Positions 9,889-19,077 of a DNA stretch of 64,000 nucleotides are shown here, in pieces. Every line of letters begins with the position of its first letter. Position 1 is the first letter of the stretch. Source of the DNA: Acidimicrobiia bacterium (GTDB lineage Bacteria > Actinomycetota > Acidimicrobiia > Acidimicrobiales > VFJN01); the NCBI GenBank assembly GCA_009694375.1, contig SHVB01000002.1, forward strand, positions 62,001 through 126,000. The letters are read 5' to 3'. The notes under the pieces are model-generated. The model was not told where the DNA came from, did no database searches, and saw only the letters and a list, made by a program, of their open reading frames with translations. The position numbers and the translations under genes were made by a program.

Positions 9889-11094
9889 TCAGTCGCTGGC
9901 GGCCGCCACCGCGAGGGCATCAGACCACGAGGCGCCGGTTTCCACCAGCGAGCGCCACCGCATCACCTTGGCGGGCTGGTTCATGCCGAGCACCCCCACG
10001 ATACGGCCTGCTCGTCCATAGAAGGCCACGAAGCGGCGGTCCTCCAGACGACCAGATACCACCTCAACGATGTCCTCGGGCGAGGCCAGGCCCGCTAGTT
10101 GGATCTTGCGGTCGTATTGGTCGCTCCAGAACCACGGCACCGGCGTGTAGGGCGTCGCGTCCCCCAACAGGGTGCGGGCGGCGTGCTCTCCCATCTCGAT
10201 GGCGTTATCCCAGTGCTCTACCCGCATCACTTCATCAAAGCGTTCGTTCGGCCACCGGGCCACGTCGCCGGCGGCCACCACCCCGGGGGCGGCGAGGCAG
10301 GTGGCGTCGCACACAATCCCGTTGTCAAGGGTTAGGCCGCTTCCCTCCAACCACTCCGTGTTCGGGCTCACGCCGATGCCCACCACCACGAGGTCCACCT
10401 CCAGCACACTTCCGTCGCTGAGGCGGATCCGCTCCACCCGATCGGATCCCTCGATCAGCACCACCCCCACCCCAAGGTGCACGTCGACGCCATGATCGCG
10501 ATGGAGGTCGGCCACCACTGCGCCCATCTCGGGTCCGAGGCTGCGTTCGAGCGGAACCGTTAACGCCTCGATGAGGCTCACTTCAATGCCCAGGCTGCGG
10601 GTGCTCGCGGCCACCTCCGCCCCGATGAACCCGGCCCCCACCACCACCACTCGACGAGGTCCGGCCTCCAACGCGGCGCGAATGGCGATGCTGTCGTCGA
10701 GGCTGCGCAATGTGTAGACCCCTTCGAGATGATCGGTGCCCGGGAGTCGCCGGGGGGTGGCACCGGTGGCGATCACCAGGCCGTCGAAGCCCAGCCGTTC
10801 CCCGCCGCCCAGGAGCACCGAACGCTCCTCGAGTTCGAGGCCGGTGGCGCTTTCCCCCAGGCGCCACTCCAGGCCGAGGTCGTCGATGGATCCTGAGGCG
10901 ACCGCCAACGCGGTGGCCTCAGGATCCATAGCGCCGGTGAGCACCTGCTTGGACAACGGCGGGCGGTCGTAGGGACGGTGAGGCTCGTCACCGACCACGG
11001 TGATGTCCCCTTCGTGCCCGCGTGCCCGTAACTCCTCCGCGGCCCGCAGTCCGGCCAGGGAGGCCCCCACGATCACAATTCGATCAAGACTCAT
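9889..11094 (-). CDS. FAD-dependent ferredoxin reductase (rhodocoxin/putidaredoxin reductase type)
   Basis: Transfers electrons from NAD(P)H to a ferredoxin. 401 residues with an N-terminal FAD-binding GxGxxG-like loop (VIVGASLAGLRAAEELR), the PYDRPPLSK segment, a second nucleotide loop VVVGAGFIGAEVA at about 150 for NAD(P)H, and the FAD-contacting GVVAAGDVARWP near 270. It is 12 bp downstream of a small ferredoxin gene, making a classical redox pair. Such pairs usually serve a cytochrome P450 or oxygenase, but none lies next to them in this window. Confidence 0.93.
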   Translation of the reverse strand: MSLDRIVIVGASLAGLRAAEELRARGHEGDITVVGDEPHRPYDRPPLSKQVLTGAMDPEATALAVASGSIDDLGLEWRLGESATGLELEERSVLLGGGERLGFDGLVIATGATPRRLPGTDHLEGVYTLRSLDDSIAIRAALEAGPRRVVVVGAGFIGAEVAASTRSLGIEVSLIEALTVPLERSLGPEMGAVVADLHRDHGVDVHLGVGVVLIEGSDRVERIRLSDGSVLEVDLVVVGIGVSPNTEWLEGSGLTLDNGIVCDATCLAAPGVVAAGDVARWPNERFDEVMRVEHWDNAIEMGEHAARTLLGDATPYTPVPWFWSDQYDRKIQLAGLASPEDIVEVVSGRLEDRRFVAFYGRAGRIVGVLGMNQPAKVMRWRSLVETGASWSDALAVAAASD

Positions 11095-11106
11095 CGCCGA
11101 TCGCGG

Positions 11107-11298
11107 CTAGCCCTCAATGACGATGGCCTGCTTCGGGCAGCGCCTCGCCGCTTCTTCCACCTTGGCCCGCAGTTCCTCCGCTGGCTCGTCCTGCAGCACG
11201 TAGAGGAAGTCGTCGTCGCGCACCTCGAAGACCTCGGGGGCGGCGGTCATACAGAGGGCATTACTCTCACAAAGGTCATAGTCAACAACGATGCGCAT
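11107..11298 (-). CDS. Small ferredoxin, probably [3Fe-4S] type
   Basis: 63 residues, typical for P450-associated ferredoxins. Cysteines are at 10, 16 and 54 (CESNALC and RRCPKQA), the three-ligand pattern of [3Fe-4S] ferredoxins; position 13, the variable cluster-adjacent residue, is Asn. It begins ATG with a good GAGGAG-type site upstream and is followed 12 bp later by its likely reductase. Partner oxygenase not seen here. Confidence 0.93.
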   Translation of the reverse strand: MRIVVDYDLCESNALCMTAAPEVFEVRDDDFLYVLQDEPAEELRAKVEEAARRCPKQAIVIEG

Positions 11299-11362
11299 GG
11301 GTTCTTCTCCTCGGGCGACAACGGATGCGGATGGCGTACGCGGAACCTAGTCTGCCGGAGCC

Positions 11363-12580
11363 ATGCCGCTATCTTCCGACTGCCTCCGGCTCGCTGAAGC
11401 CCGCCGGATCGCCCTGCATGCGCAGGGGTTCAACGATCCCGCCCCACGAGGCCGTATCGACCGTCGCCTCTTTCGACGGGTGCTTGATCGGGTGGGTGTG
11501 GTGCAGATCGACTCCGTGAACGTGCTCACCCGGTCGCACGAACTGCCGTTTCTGGCCCGCCTGGGGCCCTATGACCGACCGGCCTTGGCGGAGTGGCTGT
11601 GGGGCAGCGGTGAGGTCTTTGAGTACTGGGGTCACGAGGCCTCGCTACTGCCGGTAGCCCTTCATCCCTGGCTGCGGTGGCGGATGAGCGAGCAGCACCC
11701 CTGGGGTGGAGTGCGCTCATTCCAGACATCCCATCCAGGCCTCGGTGACGCGGTGCTGGAGGCTGTGCTCGAACACGGGCCCATCGCCCTGGGGGACCTC
11801 CATCAGCTTGGCGATGCCATCAAACGTCCGCCGCCGAAACCCGGGGCGATGTGGAACTGGACGCCGGCCAAGAAAGCCGTGGAAGGGTTGTTCTGGAACG
11901 GGGAGGTGGCGGCCCTTCGTAACCCCCAGACCTTCGAGCGGCTCTACGCCGCTCCTGCCCGGGTGATCCCCGCCGCCATCTTGGCCCAGCCCACGCCCTC
12001 CGCCGAGACCGCCATGAAGCACCTGCTCCTGCGGGCCGCCCGCAGTCTCGGGGTGGCTACCGCCCGCAGCCTCGCCGACTACCACCGTCTAGCCATCGTG
12101 CCCGCCCGCCGCCTCGTGGCCGAACTCGCCGCCGAGGGGGCCCTGCGACCAGTAGCGGTGCAGGGATGGCGCCAGGAGGCCTTCCTGCACCCCGATGCCC
12201 ACATGCCCCGGGCGGTGCCCACCTCGGCGCTGCTGTCCCCGTTCGACTCCCTCATCTGGGATCGTCAACGCACACAGGACCTCTTCGATGTTCGCTATCG
12301 CATCGAGATCTATGTGCCCGCCGCCCAACGGGTGCACGGCTATTACGTACTGCCGTTTCTTCGCGACAGCGCGCTGGTGGCGCGGGTGGACCTCAAGGCC
12401 GACCGAGCGACGGGGACACTGCTCGTGAGAGGCAGTCATGCCGAGCCCCCCTTCGATCCGGAAGCCGACCTGCCGGCCCTGGCCGAACGGCTCCGGGAAC
12501 TGGCGGGCTTCCTTGGACTGAGCGAGGTGCGGGTGGAACGGCGCGGCGATCTGGCGGCGGCGCTGGCGGCCGTCGTCTAG
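11363..12580 (+). CDS. YcaQ/AlkX-type DNA glycosylase (winged-helix, HTH_42 family)
   Basis: 405 residues matching the winged-helix family of E. coli YcaQ, which excises bulky alkylated bases and unhooks interstrand crosslinks. The catalytic Q-hydrophobic-D motif is visible as QID (about 48-50) in VVQIDSVNVLTRSH. The C-terminal signature LLSPFDSLIWDR and RIEIYVPAAQRVHGYYVLPF is also typical. The stop codon shares the palindrome CTAG with the stop of the convergent methionine aminopeptidase gene. Start ATG at 11363; the divergent ferredoxin gene begins 65 bp away. Confidence 0.9.
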   Translation: MPLSSDCLRLAEARRIALHAQGFNDPAPRGRIDRRLFRRVLDRVGVVQIDSVNVLTRSHELPFLARLGPYDRPALAEWLWGSGEVFEYWGHEASLLPVALHPWLRWRMSEQHPWGGVRSFQTSHPGLGDAVLEAVLEHGPIALGDLHQLGDAIKRPPPKPGAMWNWTPAKKAVEGLFWNGEVAALRNPQTFERLYAAPARVIPAAILAQPTPSAETAMKHLLLRAARSLGVATARSLADYHRLAIVPARRLVAELAAEGALRPVAVQGWRQEAFLHPDAHMPRAVPTSALLSPFDSLIWDRQRTQDLFDVRYRIEIYVPAAQRVHGYYVLPFLRDSALVARVDLKADRATGTLLVRGSHAEPPFDPEADLPALAERLRELAGFLGLSEVRVERRGDLAAALAAVV

Positions 12581-13524
12581 ATCCGGGTGAGCACGTCGCA
12601 ACCGTCGGCGGTGACCACCAGCGTGTGCTCGAACTGGGCCGTGCGCTGCCGGTCGACGGTCACCGCCGTCCAGCCGTCGTCCCACAGGTCGTGATCCCAC
12701 GCCCCGATGGTGATCATCGGTTCGATCGTGAAGGTCATGCCCTCTTCGATCAGCCGGGTGAGGCGCGGATCGTAATAGTGCGGAACGTGCAGATCCGTGT
12801 GGAACTGCTCACCGATCCCGTGTCCCACGAAACTGCGCACCACGCCGAACCCATGGGCCTCGGCGTGTTCCTGGATGGCGGCCCCGATCACGTTGAAGGG
12901 GCGCCCGGGCCGCACCTGGGCGATGGCGCGGTCGAGACACTCACGGGTTACCTCCACCAGGCGGCGACTCGGTGCATCCACCTCACCCACGAGGAACGTG
13001 GCGTTGGTGTCGCCGTGCACGCCGTTGAGAAAAATGGTGACGTCGAGGTTCACGATGTCGCCGTCGAGCAGCGCCCGGTCGTCGGGGATGCCGTGACAGA
13101 TGACCTCGTTCACCGAGGTGCACAGCGACTTGGGGAAGCCGTTGTAGTTGAGCGGGCTGGGGTAGCCACCGCGGTCGATGCAGGCCTGGTGGCAGTACGC
13201 GTCGAGGGCGTCGGTGGTGATGCCCGGGGCAACCGCGGCTCCCGTCTCGGCCAACACCTCCGCCGCCGCCCGGCCCGCCACGCGCATCCGCTTGATCACC
13301 TCGTCGCTTTGTACGGGATTCTCGGGGCGGCGCACGGGCTGGCCGGACTCGGCGTAGGGCGGTCGGCCGATTTCGGGGGGCACGCTACGCATGGGGCTCT
13401 GGTGGCCGGGCGCGATGTTGGTGCTGCTGACCTTGTGACACCGCTTGAACTTCTTGCCACTCCCACACCAGCAGGGGTCGTTGGCCTTGAGGCTTCTATG
13501 GGCCCGGGGGGAAGGGTCGGTCAC
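12577..13524 (-). CDS. map: Methionine aminopeptidase type I with N-terminal SEC-C zinc motif
   Basis: Removes the initiator methionine from nascent proteins. From GTG at 13524 the protein has 315 residues: a SEC-C zinc-binding motif first (CWCGSGKKFKRCHK, about 18-31), then the pita-bread catalytic domain. Metal ligands are recognisable as DIVNLDVT and HGDTNA (two Asp), GHGIGEQFH (His), FTIEPM (Glu) and AQFEHT (Glu). The SEC-C part is likely to help ribosome docking, as in SEC-C methionine aminopeptidases of other bacteria. An ATG at 13551 would add nine residues. Confidence 0.93.
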   Translation of the reverse strand: MTDPSPRAHRSLKANDPCWCGSGKKFKRCHKVSSTNIAPGHQSPMRSVPPEIGRPPYAESGQPVRRPENPVQSDEVIKRMRVAGRAAAEVLAETGAAVAPGITTDALDAYCHQACIDRGGYPSPLNYNGFPKSLCTSVNEVICHGIPDDRALLDGDIVNLDVTIFLNGVHGDTNATFLVGEVDAPSRRLVEVTRECLDRAIAQVRPGRPFNVIGAAIQEHAEAHGFGVVRSFVGHGIGEQFHTDLHVPHYYDPRLTRLIEEGMTFTIEPMITIGAWDHDLWDDGWTAVTVDRQRTAQFEHTLVVTADGCDVLTRI

Positions 13525-13557
13525 GGTTCCTGAGGCTATCGGTGCCACCATGGGTAG

Positions 13558-14691
13558 GTGCCTTCTCTTGATCCGCTGCCCACCGTACGAGTGGAAGCCG
13601 TCGAAATCCTGCGGATCCCGATGCGGCTCACCACCCCGCTGCGCACCGCCGCCGGGACGGTGAGCGAACGAGATGTGGTGCTGATCCACGTGCTGGCCCG
13701 GGAGGCAGAGGGGTGGGCCGAACTGGTGGCCGAAGCGGAACCCACCTACTCCCCCGAGTTCACCGACAGCGCCATCACCGTGTTGCTCAACCATCTCCTG
13801 CCCCGAGCCGCGGCGGGACCGATGGGTGATGCCCTCGCCCTTGGTCCCCATCTCGATGCCGTACGAGGCCACCCGATGGCCAGGGCCGCCCTCGAACTGG
13901 CGATCCTGGATGCGCAACTGCGCCAGGCCGATCGTTCGCTGAGTAACTGGCTGGGCGCCACCGCTACCCACGTTCCCGCCGGGGCGGCCCTCGGGTTGCA
14001 CGAGCGAGTTGAGGATCTACTGGCCGAAGCCGACGCCGCCGTGGCACTCGGGGCCAGCCGACTCCGGGTGAAGATCGCCCCGGGATCGGCGGCTGAACCA
14101 CTACGTGCCTTGCGAGCCCATGGGGGCCCGCAGTGGTTGTTGCAGGCCGATGCCAACGGTTCGTTCGCCCTGAACGATCCCGAACTGGACGAGATCGACG
14201 AGGTGGGCCTCGTGTGCCTCGAGCAACCACTCGACCCCAACGATCTGCTGGGGCATGCCGCCCTCGCCCGACGACTCGTCACCCCGATCTGCCTCGATGA
14301 ACCGTTGACCTCGCTCGGCGCTGTCGAAGCCGCCGTGGCCCTCGGGGCCTGTGAAGTCGTGTGCCTCAAGCCCGCTCGGGTGGGTGGGTGGATCAATGCC
14401 CGGGCCGTGCACGATCGCTGTGTCGAACTCGGCGTGCCGGTGTGGGTGGGCGGGATGCTCGAAACCGGCATTGGTCGAGCGGCCAACCTGGCGGTGGCTG
14501 CCCTGGCGGGGATGGCCTTCCCCGCCGACCTCGACCCCCGGGGCCGGTTCGATCCGGATCTGGCCGATCGGCGGACGCCGGTGGACGGGCTGATTGCCGT
14601 ACCCACCGGTCCCGGCACCGATGCTGTTCCCGATCTCTCGCAATCACCCCCCGGGGCCGTGGTGGGATCGTGGACACCCTCAGACCACTAG
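13558..14691 (+). CDS. Enolase-superfamily enzyme, MenC / N-succinylamino-acid racemase type
   Basis: 377 residues. The muconate-lactonizing subgroup residues are visible: KIAP (Lys base, about 164), DANG (Asp), LEQPL (Glu), LDEPL (Asp) and VCLKPARVGG (Lys). The N-terminal RIPMRLTTPLRTAAGTVSERDVVLIHV fits o-succinylbenzoate synthase of the MenC2/NSAR class. No other menaquinone genes lie nearby, so the choice between menaquinone synthesis and amino-acid racemisation is open. Starts GTG at 13558 or GTG at 13591. Divergent from map with a 33-bp gap, and overlapping the convergent phosphatase gene by 12 bp. Confidence 0.88.
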   Translation: MPSLDPLPTVRVEAVEILRIPMRLTTPLRTAAGTVSERDVVLIHVLAREAEGWAELVAEAEPTYSPEFTDSAITVLLNHLLPRAAAGPMGDALALGPHLDAVRGHPMARAALELAILDAQLRQADRSLSNWLGATATHVPAGAALGLHERVEDLLAEADAAVALGASRLRVKIAPGSAAEPLRALRAHGGPQWLLQADANGSFALNDPELDEIDEVGLVCLEQPLDPNDLLGHAALARRLVTPICLDEPLTSLGAVEAAVALGACEVVCLKPARVGGWINARAVHDRCVELGVPVWVGGMLETGIGRAANLAVAALAGMAFPADLDPRGRFDPDLADRRTPVDGLIAVPTGPGTDAVPDLSQSPPGAVVGSWTPSDH

Positions 14692-15486
14692 GGCCGCCCG
14701 TAGTTGCTCGATGGTGGCGGCGGACACCCCGATTCCGGTCACATAGCCCACCATGGAACCAAAGCGCTCATCTACCGCCTCCAGAAACCCCTCCATCGCC
14801 CCCGGTGGGGCTTCGAGATACTCCGGCGGCTCGCTCCTCATCGCGTCGATGGCCTCGGGGTAGGTGACATTGAGCCAGTTGACGAAGGCCGCCATGGCTC
14901 CGGCGGTGGCGTGGTAATCGTCGATGATCTCTGCGGCGGGCACCCCGAGGAGCCCGAGCAGCACTGCGGCGGTCACCCCGGTGCGGTCCTTCCCCGCCGC
15001 GCAGTGGAAGAGCACGGTGGAGCCCTCAGCCACGATCTCCACGATGCGAGCAAGTGACCCGGCCCCTTCCTCGAGCATGGCGAGGTAACGGTTGCATAGG
15101 AACTCCGCCGCCCCGTGGGTGGGCGTGAGGTCGTCATCGGACCACATGCGTTTCAGGATCGGCAGCGAGTGCCACCGCAGCGGATAGTCCTCGATGGGGA
15201 AACGCCCGCTGCGCTCGATCTCACCGAGAGTTCGCAGATCGATCACGGTCTCCAACCGCAGCGCCCGCGCCCGGTCGAGATCCGCTCCCGCTAACCGCTG
15301 CACCCCATCGGCGCGATAGAGAACGCCCCGCCGGGTGAAGCCCCCCGACTCGGTGGGCAGTCCGCCGAGATCACGCACGTTGAACACGAGATCAAAAGAG
15401 ATGCTCCGGTCGGTGGCGGCGGGCGGGGCAGCCGGGTCACCGGGGGGCTTATCCACCAGTTGAACGTAGCGGCTACCGCCCCTCAT
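14680..15486 (-). CDS. PtpB-like protein tyrosine/lipid phosphatase
   Basis: 268 residues from ATG at 15486. The phosphatase loop HCAAGKDRTGV carries the catalytic Cys and Arg and the Lys-Asp insert typical of mycobacterial PtpB and related atypical phosphatases acting on phosphotyrosine or phosphoinositides. The N-terminal FNVRDLGGLPTESGG is the matching family signature. No signal peptide. A longer upstream reading would run into the divergent monooxygenase gene and is not supported. Confidence 0.9.
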   Translation of the reverse strand: MRGGSRYVQLVDKPPGDPAAPPAATDRSISFDLVFNVRDLGGLPTESGGFTRRGVLYRADGVQRLAGADLDRARALRLETVIDLRTLGEIERSGRFPIEDYPLRWHSLPILKRMWSDDDLTPTHGAAEFLCNRYLAMLEEGAGSLARIVEIVAEGSTVLFHCAAGKDRTGVTAAVLLGLLGVPAAEIIDDYHATAGAMAAFVNWLNVTYPEAIDAMRSEPPEYLEAPPGAMEGFLEAVDERFGSMVGYVTGIGVSAATIEQLRAALVV

Positions 15487-15562
15487 TACGACGCCGTCTC
15501 GGGCTCCCGCGCCGCGCCGGCGGCTACGCTGGGACTTCGGACCCCGCCCAAAGGACAACGTT

Positions 15563-16624
15563 GTGGGCGACGCCCCCTTAGAGATCTCCTGGTTTGCCCC
15601 TTCGTGCTGGGGTGATACCGCTCGGGTGGGGGTGGCAGACCCCACGCGCGCCGCCACCTTCGCTTACAACCGTCGGGTGGTGGAGTTGGTAGACCGCCTC
15701 GGCTTCCTCAACGTGCTCATCCCTAGTTCCTTCGTGCCCGGCATGGACCCCTGGACCCTCGCCAGCGCTCTGGCGCCCTCCACCACTCATACCCGGTTGC
15801 TGCCGGCGGTGCGAGTGGGGGAGTTCGACCCCCCCATGTTTGCCCGGGCGGCCACGGCACTCCAGCAGATCCTGGGCGGGCGGCTCACCGTGAACATCAT
15901 CTCCAGCGAGTTGGCCGGCGAGACCCTTGGGAGCACCGAGCGCTACCAGCGCACGGCCGAAGCGATGGCCCTGCTCAAAGCGTTCTGGTCCGACGATCAT
16001 GTGCACCACCAAGGCCAGTGGTGGAACTACGACCTGCCCACCACCGCCACCCATACCGCCACCCCCCCGCCGCTCTACTTCGGGGGCACCTCCGAGCCCG
16101 CTCGCGAAACCGCCGCCGAGCACGCCGACGTGTACCTCATGTGGATCGAGACGGTGGCGTCATCGGCCGCCCTGGTCGCCGACATGCAGGCGCGCGCGGC
16201 CCGGCACGGCCGCACACTGCGCTTTGGCCTCCGCACCCACGTGATCGTGCGCCCCACCGAGGCCGACGCGCGCGCCGCCGCCGCCGCCGTGATCAGCGAA
16301 CTCGACCCTGAGGTGGGCCGGAGGCTCAAGGAATCGTCCCACGACCACGCCTCCGACGGCGTGCGTCGCCAGGACAGCTTGCGGGGTTCCGCTGGCGAGG
16401 ACGGCTTCGTGGAAGAGGCGCTGTGGACCGGGATTGGCGTGGCCCGTAGCGGCGTGGGCGCCGCCATCACCGGCAGCGCCGATCAGGTCGAAGCCAAGAT
16501 TCGGGCCTACGCCGACCTCGGCATCGAATCGTTCATCCTCTCCGGCTACCCCCTCGACGACGAAGCCCAGCGCGTGGCCGACCTCCTCTTGCCCCGCTTC
16601 ACGCTCGGCGCCATCGAGATCTAG
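15563..16624 (+). CDS. LLM-class flavin-dependent monooxygenase (SsuD-like)
   Basis: Bacterial luciferase-like TIM barrel of 353 residues. The N-terminal ISWFAPSCWGDT, the NIISSELAGETLG and the LYFGGTSEPARETAAEHADVYL segments resemble alkanesulfonate monooxygenase SsuD and relatives, which release sulfite from organosulfonates using FMNH2. GTG start at 15563 with AAGGA eight bases upstream. It lies beside a sulfatase on the opposite strand, which fits sulfur scavenging, but no flavin reductase or sulfonate transporter is adjacent, so the substrate is unknown. Confidence 0.9.
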   Translation: MGDAPLEISWFAPSCWGDTARVGVADPTRAATFAYNRRVVELVDRLGFLNVLIPSSFVPGMDPWTLASALAPSTTHTRLLPAVRVGEFDPPMFARAATALQQILGGRLTVNIISSELAGETLGSTERYQRTAEAMALLKAFWSDDHVHHQGQWWNYDLPTTATHTATPPPLYFGGTSEPARETAAEHADVYLMWIETVASSAALVADMQARAARHGRTLRFGLRTHVIVRPTEADARAAAAAVISELDPEVGRRLKESSHDHASDGVRRQDSLRGSAGEDGFVEEALWTGIGVARSGVGAAITGSADQVEAKIRAYADLGIESFILSGYPLDDEAQRVADLLLPRFTLGAIEI

Positions 16625-16638
16625 CCCGCTCCCGCCCG

Positions 16639-18918
16639 CTATTGGGTGGCGAGGTCCACGCGGTCGGTGTCCTCGGTGCGCTTGGTCCGACCCGCCACCT
16701 CAATCACGACCCGCTGAAGCACCCCGGCGGTGACCTCAGCCCGACCGTGGAGCGCCGGGCTGATCGGCCCGGTGGGCTGGTAGCCCACCGCGAAGGTGGT
16801 GGCGCCGTAGGTCAAGGGAGTGCGCCGCGGCACCACCCCCTCGCCTACCGGAATGTCGCCGTACCACAGGGCGATGGTGAGGCGACCGGATTCGCCGCCC
16901 GTGGCGACGGCCCGCACCTCAACCACGCCCGCCGGCAGATCTACCTCGGCGGAGACCGTGGTGATGGTGGTCCCGAGGAAGTTATACCCGTAATGCAGTC
17001 GGCGATTCTGGAGGTAGAGCGCGTACCCACCGGCTTGGCTTCCGTGGGCCGCTATCACGCCCTCCACCGGCCCGGCTTCGGGCACGGTGAGGGCCGCGGC
17101 GATCACGAAGTCGCGCCGCTTCAGGTTGGGGGCCATCACCTCGGAGAGCGGACCGATGACCGGACCGAACTCGTATCGGAGCCGACGGAATCGCGAGTCG
17201 GTGTGTTTCGTAGGTTCATTGTTGAGCGGGAGGACCTGATATTTCTCCGCTTCTTCCCACCACCGCGCCTTCATCTTGGCCAACTGTTCGGGCTCTGCCT
17301 CGGCGAGATCCACCATCTCGGAGAAGTCTTCCGCCACGTGGTAGAGCTCCCACACATCCTCGTCGAAGGGATGGTTCACATCGGTGCCGTCGTACACGAT
17401 GAACGGCGTCGGATGGAACACCACCGCCTTCCAGCCGTCGTGATAGAGCGCCCGCGAGCCGAACATCTCGTAGTACTGCGTGATATGGGCCGATGGGCCG
17501 CTGTCGTCGTTCAGCAGCGCCGGGGCAAAACTCACCCCTTCGATGGGCAACTGCTCAATGCCGTTGATCATGGCGGGTGACTCGATCCCCACGAGCTCCA
17601 GGAGGGTAGGCATCAGATCAATGGCGTGCACGTATTGATGGCGAATCCCGCCCGGCCCGAAGCGCTTCGGCCAGTGCACGAGCATCGGGTCCGCTACCCC
17701 ACCCTCATGGGTGTCGCGCTTGAAGCGCTGGAGTGGCGTGTTGCCCGCCCAGGCCCAGCCCCACGGGTAGTGGTTGCTGGAGCTAGGGCCGCCGAGTTCG
17801 TCGATGCGGTCGAGGTTCTCCTCAAGACTTTCCGGCACGAAGTTGAAGAAATAGGCCTCGTTGAAGGAGCCCTGGGCGCCGCCTTCGGCGCTGGCACCGT
17901 TGTCGCTCATCACCACCACGATGGTGTCGTCGAGTTCACCAAGTTCATCGATCGCGTCGAGCACCCGGCGCACCTGGGCATCGGTGTGGGTAAGGAAGCC
18001 GGCGTAAACCTCCATCATTCGGGCGTAGAGGTGGCGCTCATTGGCATCCAAAGAGTCCCAGGGGGGCACCCACGATGGGCGCGGCGACAGAACGGTGTTG
18101 GGAGGCAGGAGACCCGAGTCGATCTGGCGGGCGAAGACCTCCTCGCGCCACGCATCCCAGCCCTGATCGAACTGCCCGCGGTAGGCCTCGATGTAGGCCG
18201 CCGGTGCCTGATGCGGTGCGTGGCAGGCCCCGGGGGTGAACCACAGGAAGAACGGTTTGTCGGGTGACGTGGCTCGCAGGTCGTGCAAAAACAGCCGGGT
18301 CTTGTCCACTAGGTCTTCGGTGAGGTGGTAGCCCTCCTCGGGGGTCTTGGAAGGCTCCACGGGATGGTTGTCGTACACCAGTTCAGGGTGGTACTGGTCG
18401 GTTTCGCCGCCCAAGAACCCGTAGAAGCGTTCGAACCCGCGACCCAGAGGCCACTTGTCGCGCGGGCTGCCCATGGTCATCTCCGTGGCTGGCGTGAGAT
18501 GCCACTTGCCCACCGCAAAGGTGGCGTAGCCCTCGCCCAGCAAAATCTCGGAGAGAAAGCCGTTCTCCTTCGGGATGGTGGCGTTGTAGCCCGGGAACCC
18601 CGCCGCCAACTCCACCACCCGGGCCATGCCGTTGGAATGATGGTTCCGTCCGGTCAGGAGACACGCTCGCGTGGGTGAGCACAAAGCCGTCGTGTGATAG
18701 TTCGAGAACTGATGCCCGGATTGGGCGAGCCCATCGAAGCAGGGCGTGGCGATGTCGGATCCGTAGCAGCCGAACTGGGCGTAGCCCACGTCGTCGAGGA
18801 GTACCACCACAATGTTCGGTGCGCCCACTGGGGCCGTTTTCACCGGCGGCCACCAGGCCTCTGAATCCTCGTAGGTGCGGCCGATCACTCCTTGAAACTC
18901 GGGGCGGGGTTCGCTCAT
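16639..18918 (-). CDS. Arylsulfatase (type I, formylglycine-dependent)
   Basis: Hydrolyses sulfate esters. 759 residues from ATG at 18918. The metal-binding NIVVVLLDDVG (Asp 42, 43) and the activation motif CSPTRACLLTG with Cys about 80 identify a type I sulfatase in which that Cys must become formylglycine. A long C-terminal region (after about 560) is a beta-rich part typical of large bacterial arylsulfatases. No secretion signal is seen. Reading can be extended upstream but this runs over the divergent transporter gene. Substrate cannot be told from sequence. Confidence 0.93.
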   Translation of the reverse strand: MSEPRPEFQGVIGRTYEDSEAWWPPVKTAPVGAPNIVVVLLDDVGYAQFGCYGSDIATPCFDGLAQSGHQFSNYHTTALCSPTRACLLTGRNHHSNGMARVVELAAGFPGYNATIPKENGFLSEILLGEGYATFAVGKWHLTPATEMTMGSPRDKWPLGRGFERFYGFLGGETDQYHPELVYDNHPVEPSKTPEEGYHLTEDLVDKTRLFLHDLRATSPDKPFFLWFTPGACHAPHQAPAAYIEAYRGQFDQGWDAWREEVFARQIDSGLLPPNTVLSPRPSWVPPWDSLDANERHLYARMMEVYAGFLTHTDAQVRRVLDAIDELGELDDTIVVVMSDNGASAEGGAQGSFNEAYFFNFVPESLEENLDRIDELGGPSSSNHYPWGWAWAGNTPLQRFKRDTHEGGVADPMLVHWPKRFGPGGIRHQYVHAIDLMPTLLELVGIESPAMINGIEQLPIEGVSFAPALLNDDSGPSAHITQYYEMFGSRALYHDGWKAVVFHPTPFIVYDGTDVNHPFDEDVWELYHVAEDFSEMVDLAEAEPEQLAKMKARWWEEAEKYQVLPLNNEPTKHTDSRFRRLRYEFGPVIGPLSEVMAPNLKRRDFVIAAALTVPEAGPVEGVIAAHGSQAGGYALYLQNRRLHYGYNFLGTTITTVSAEVDLPAGVVEVRAVATGGESGRLTIALWYGDIPVGEGVVPRRTPLTYGATTFAVGYQPTGPISPALHGRAEVTAGVLQRVVIEVAGRTKRTEDTDRVDLATQ

Positions 18919-19077
18919 GGGGGAAGTGTGGCATTTCTGGTTCAGCCGAACCGTTTTCATCCGGACCAAACCTCCCAAGAGCGGACCCGTTCGGATAGCC
19001 TCCACGGCCATGAGCAGGCACGTTCTAGGCAGCTGCCGGGAAGCCTCGCTCGCCAGGATGACGGCCGGACCCATCTC

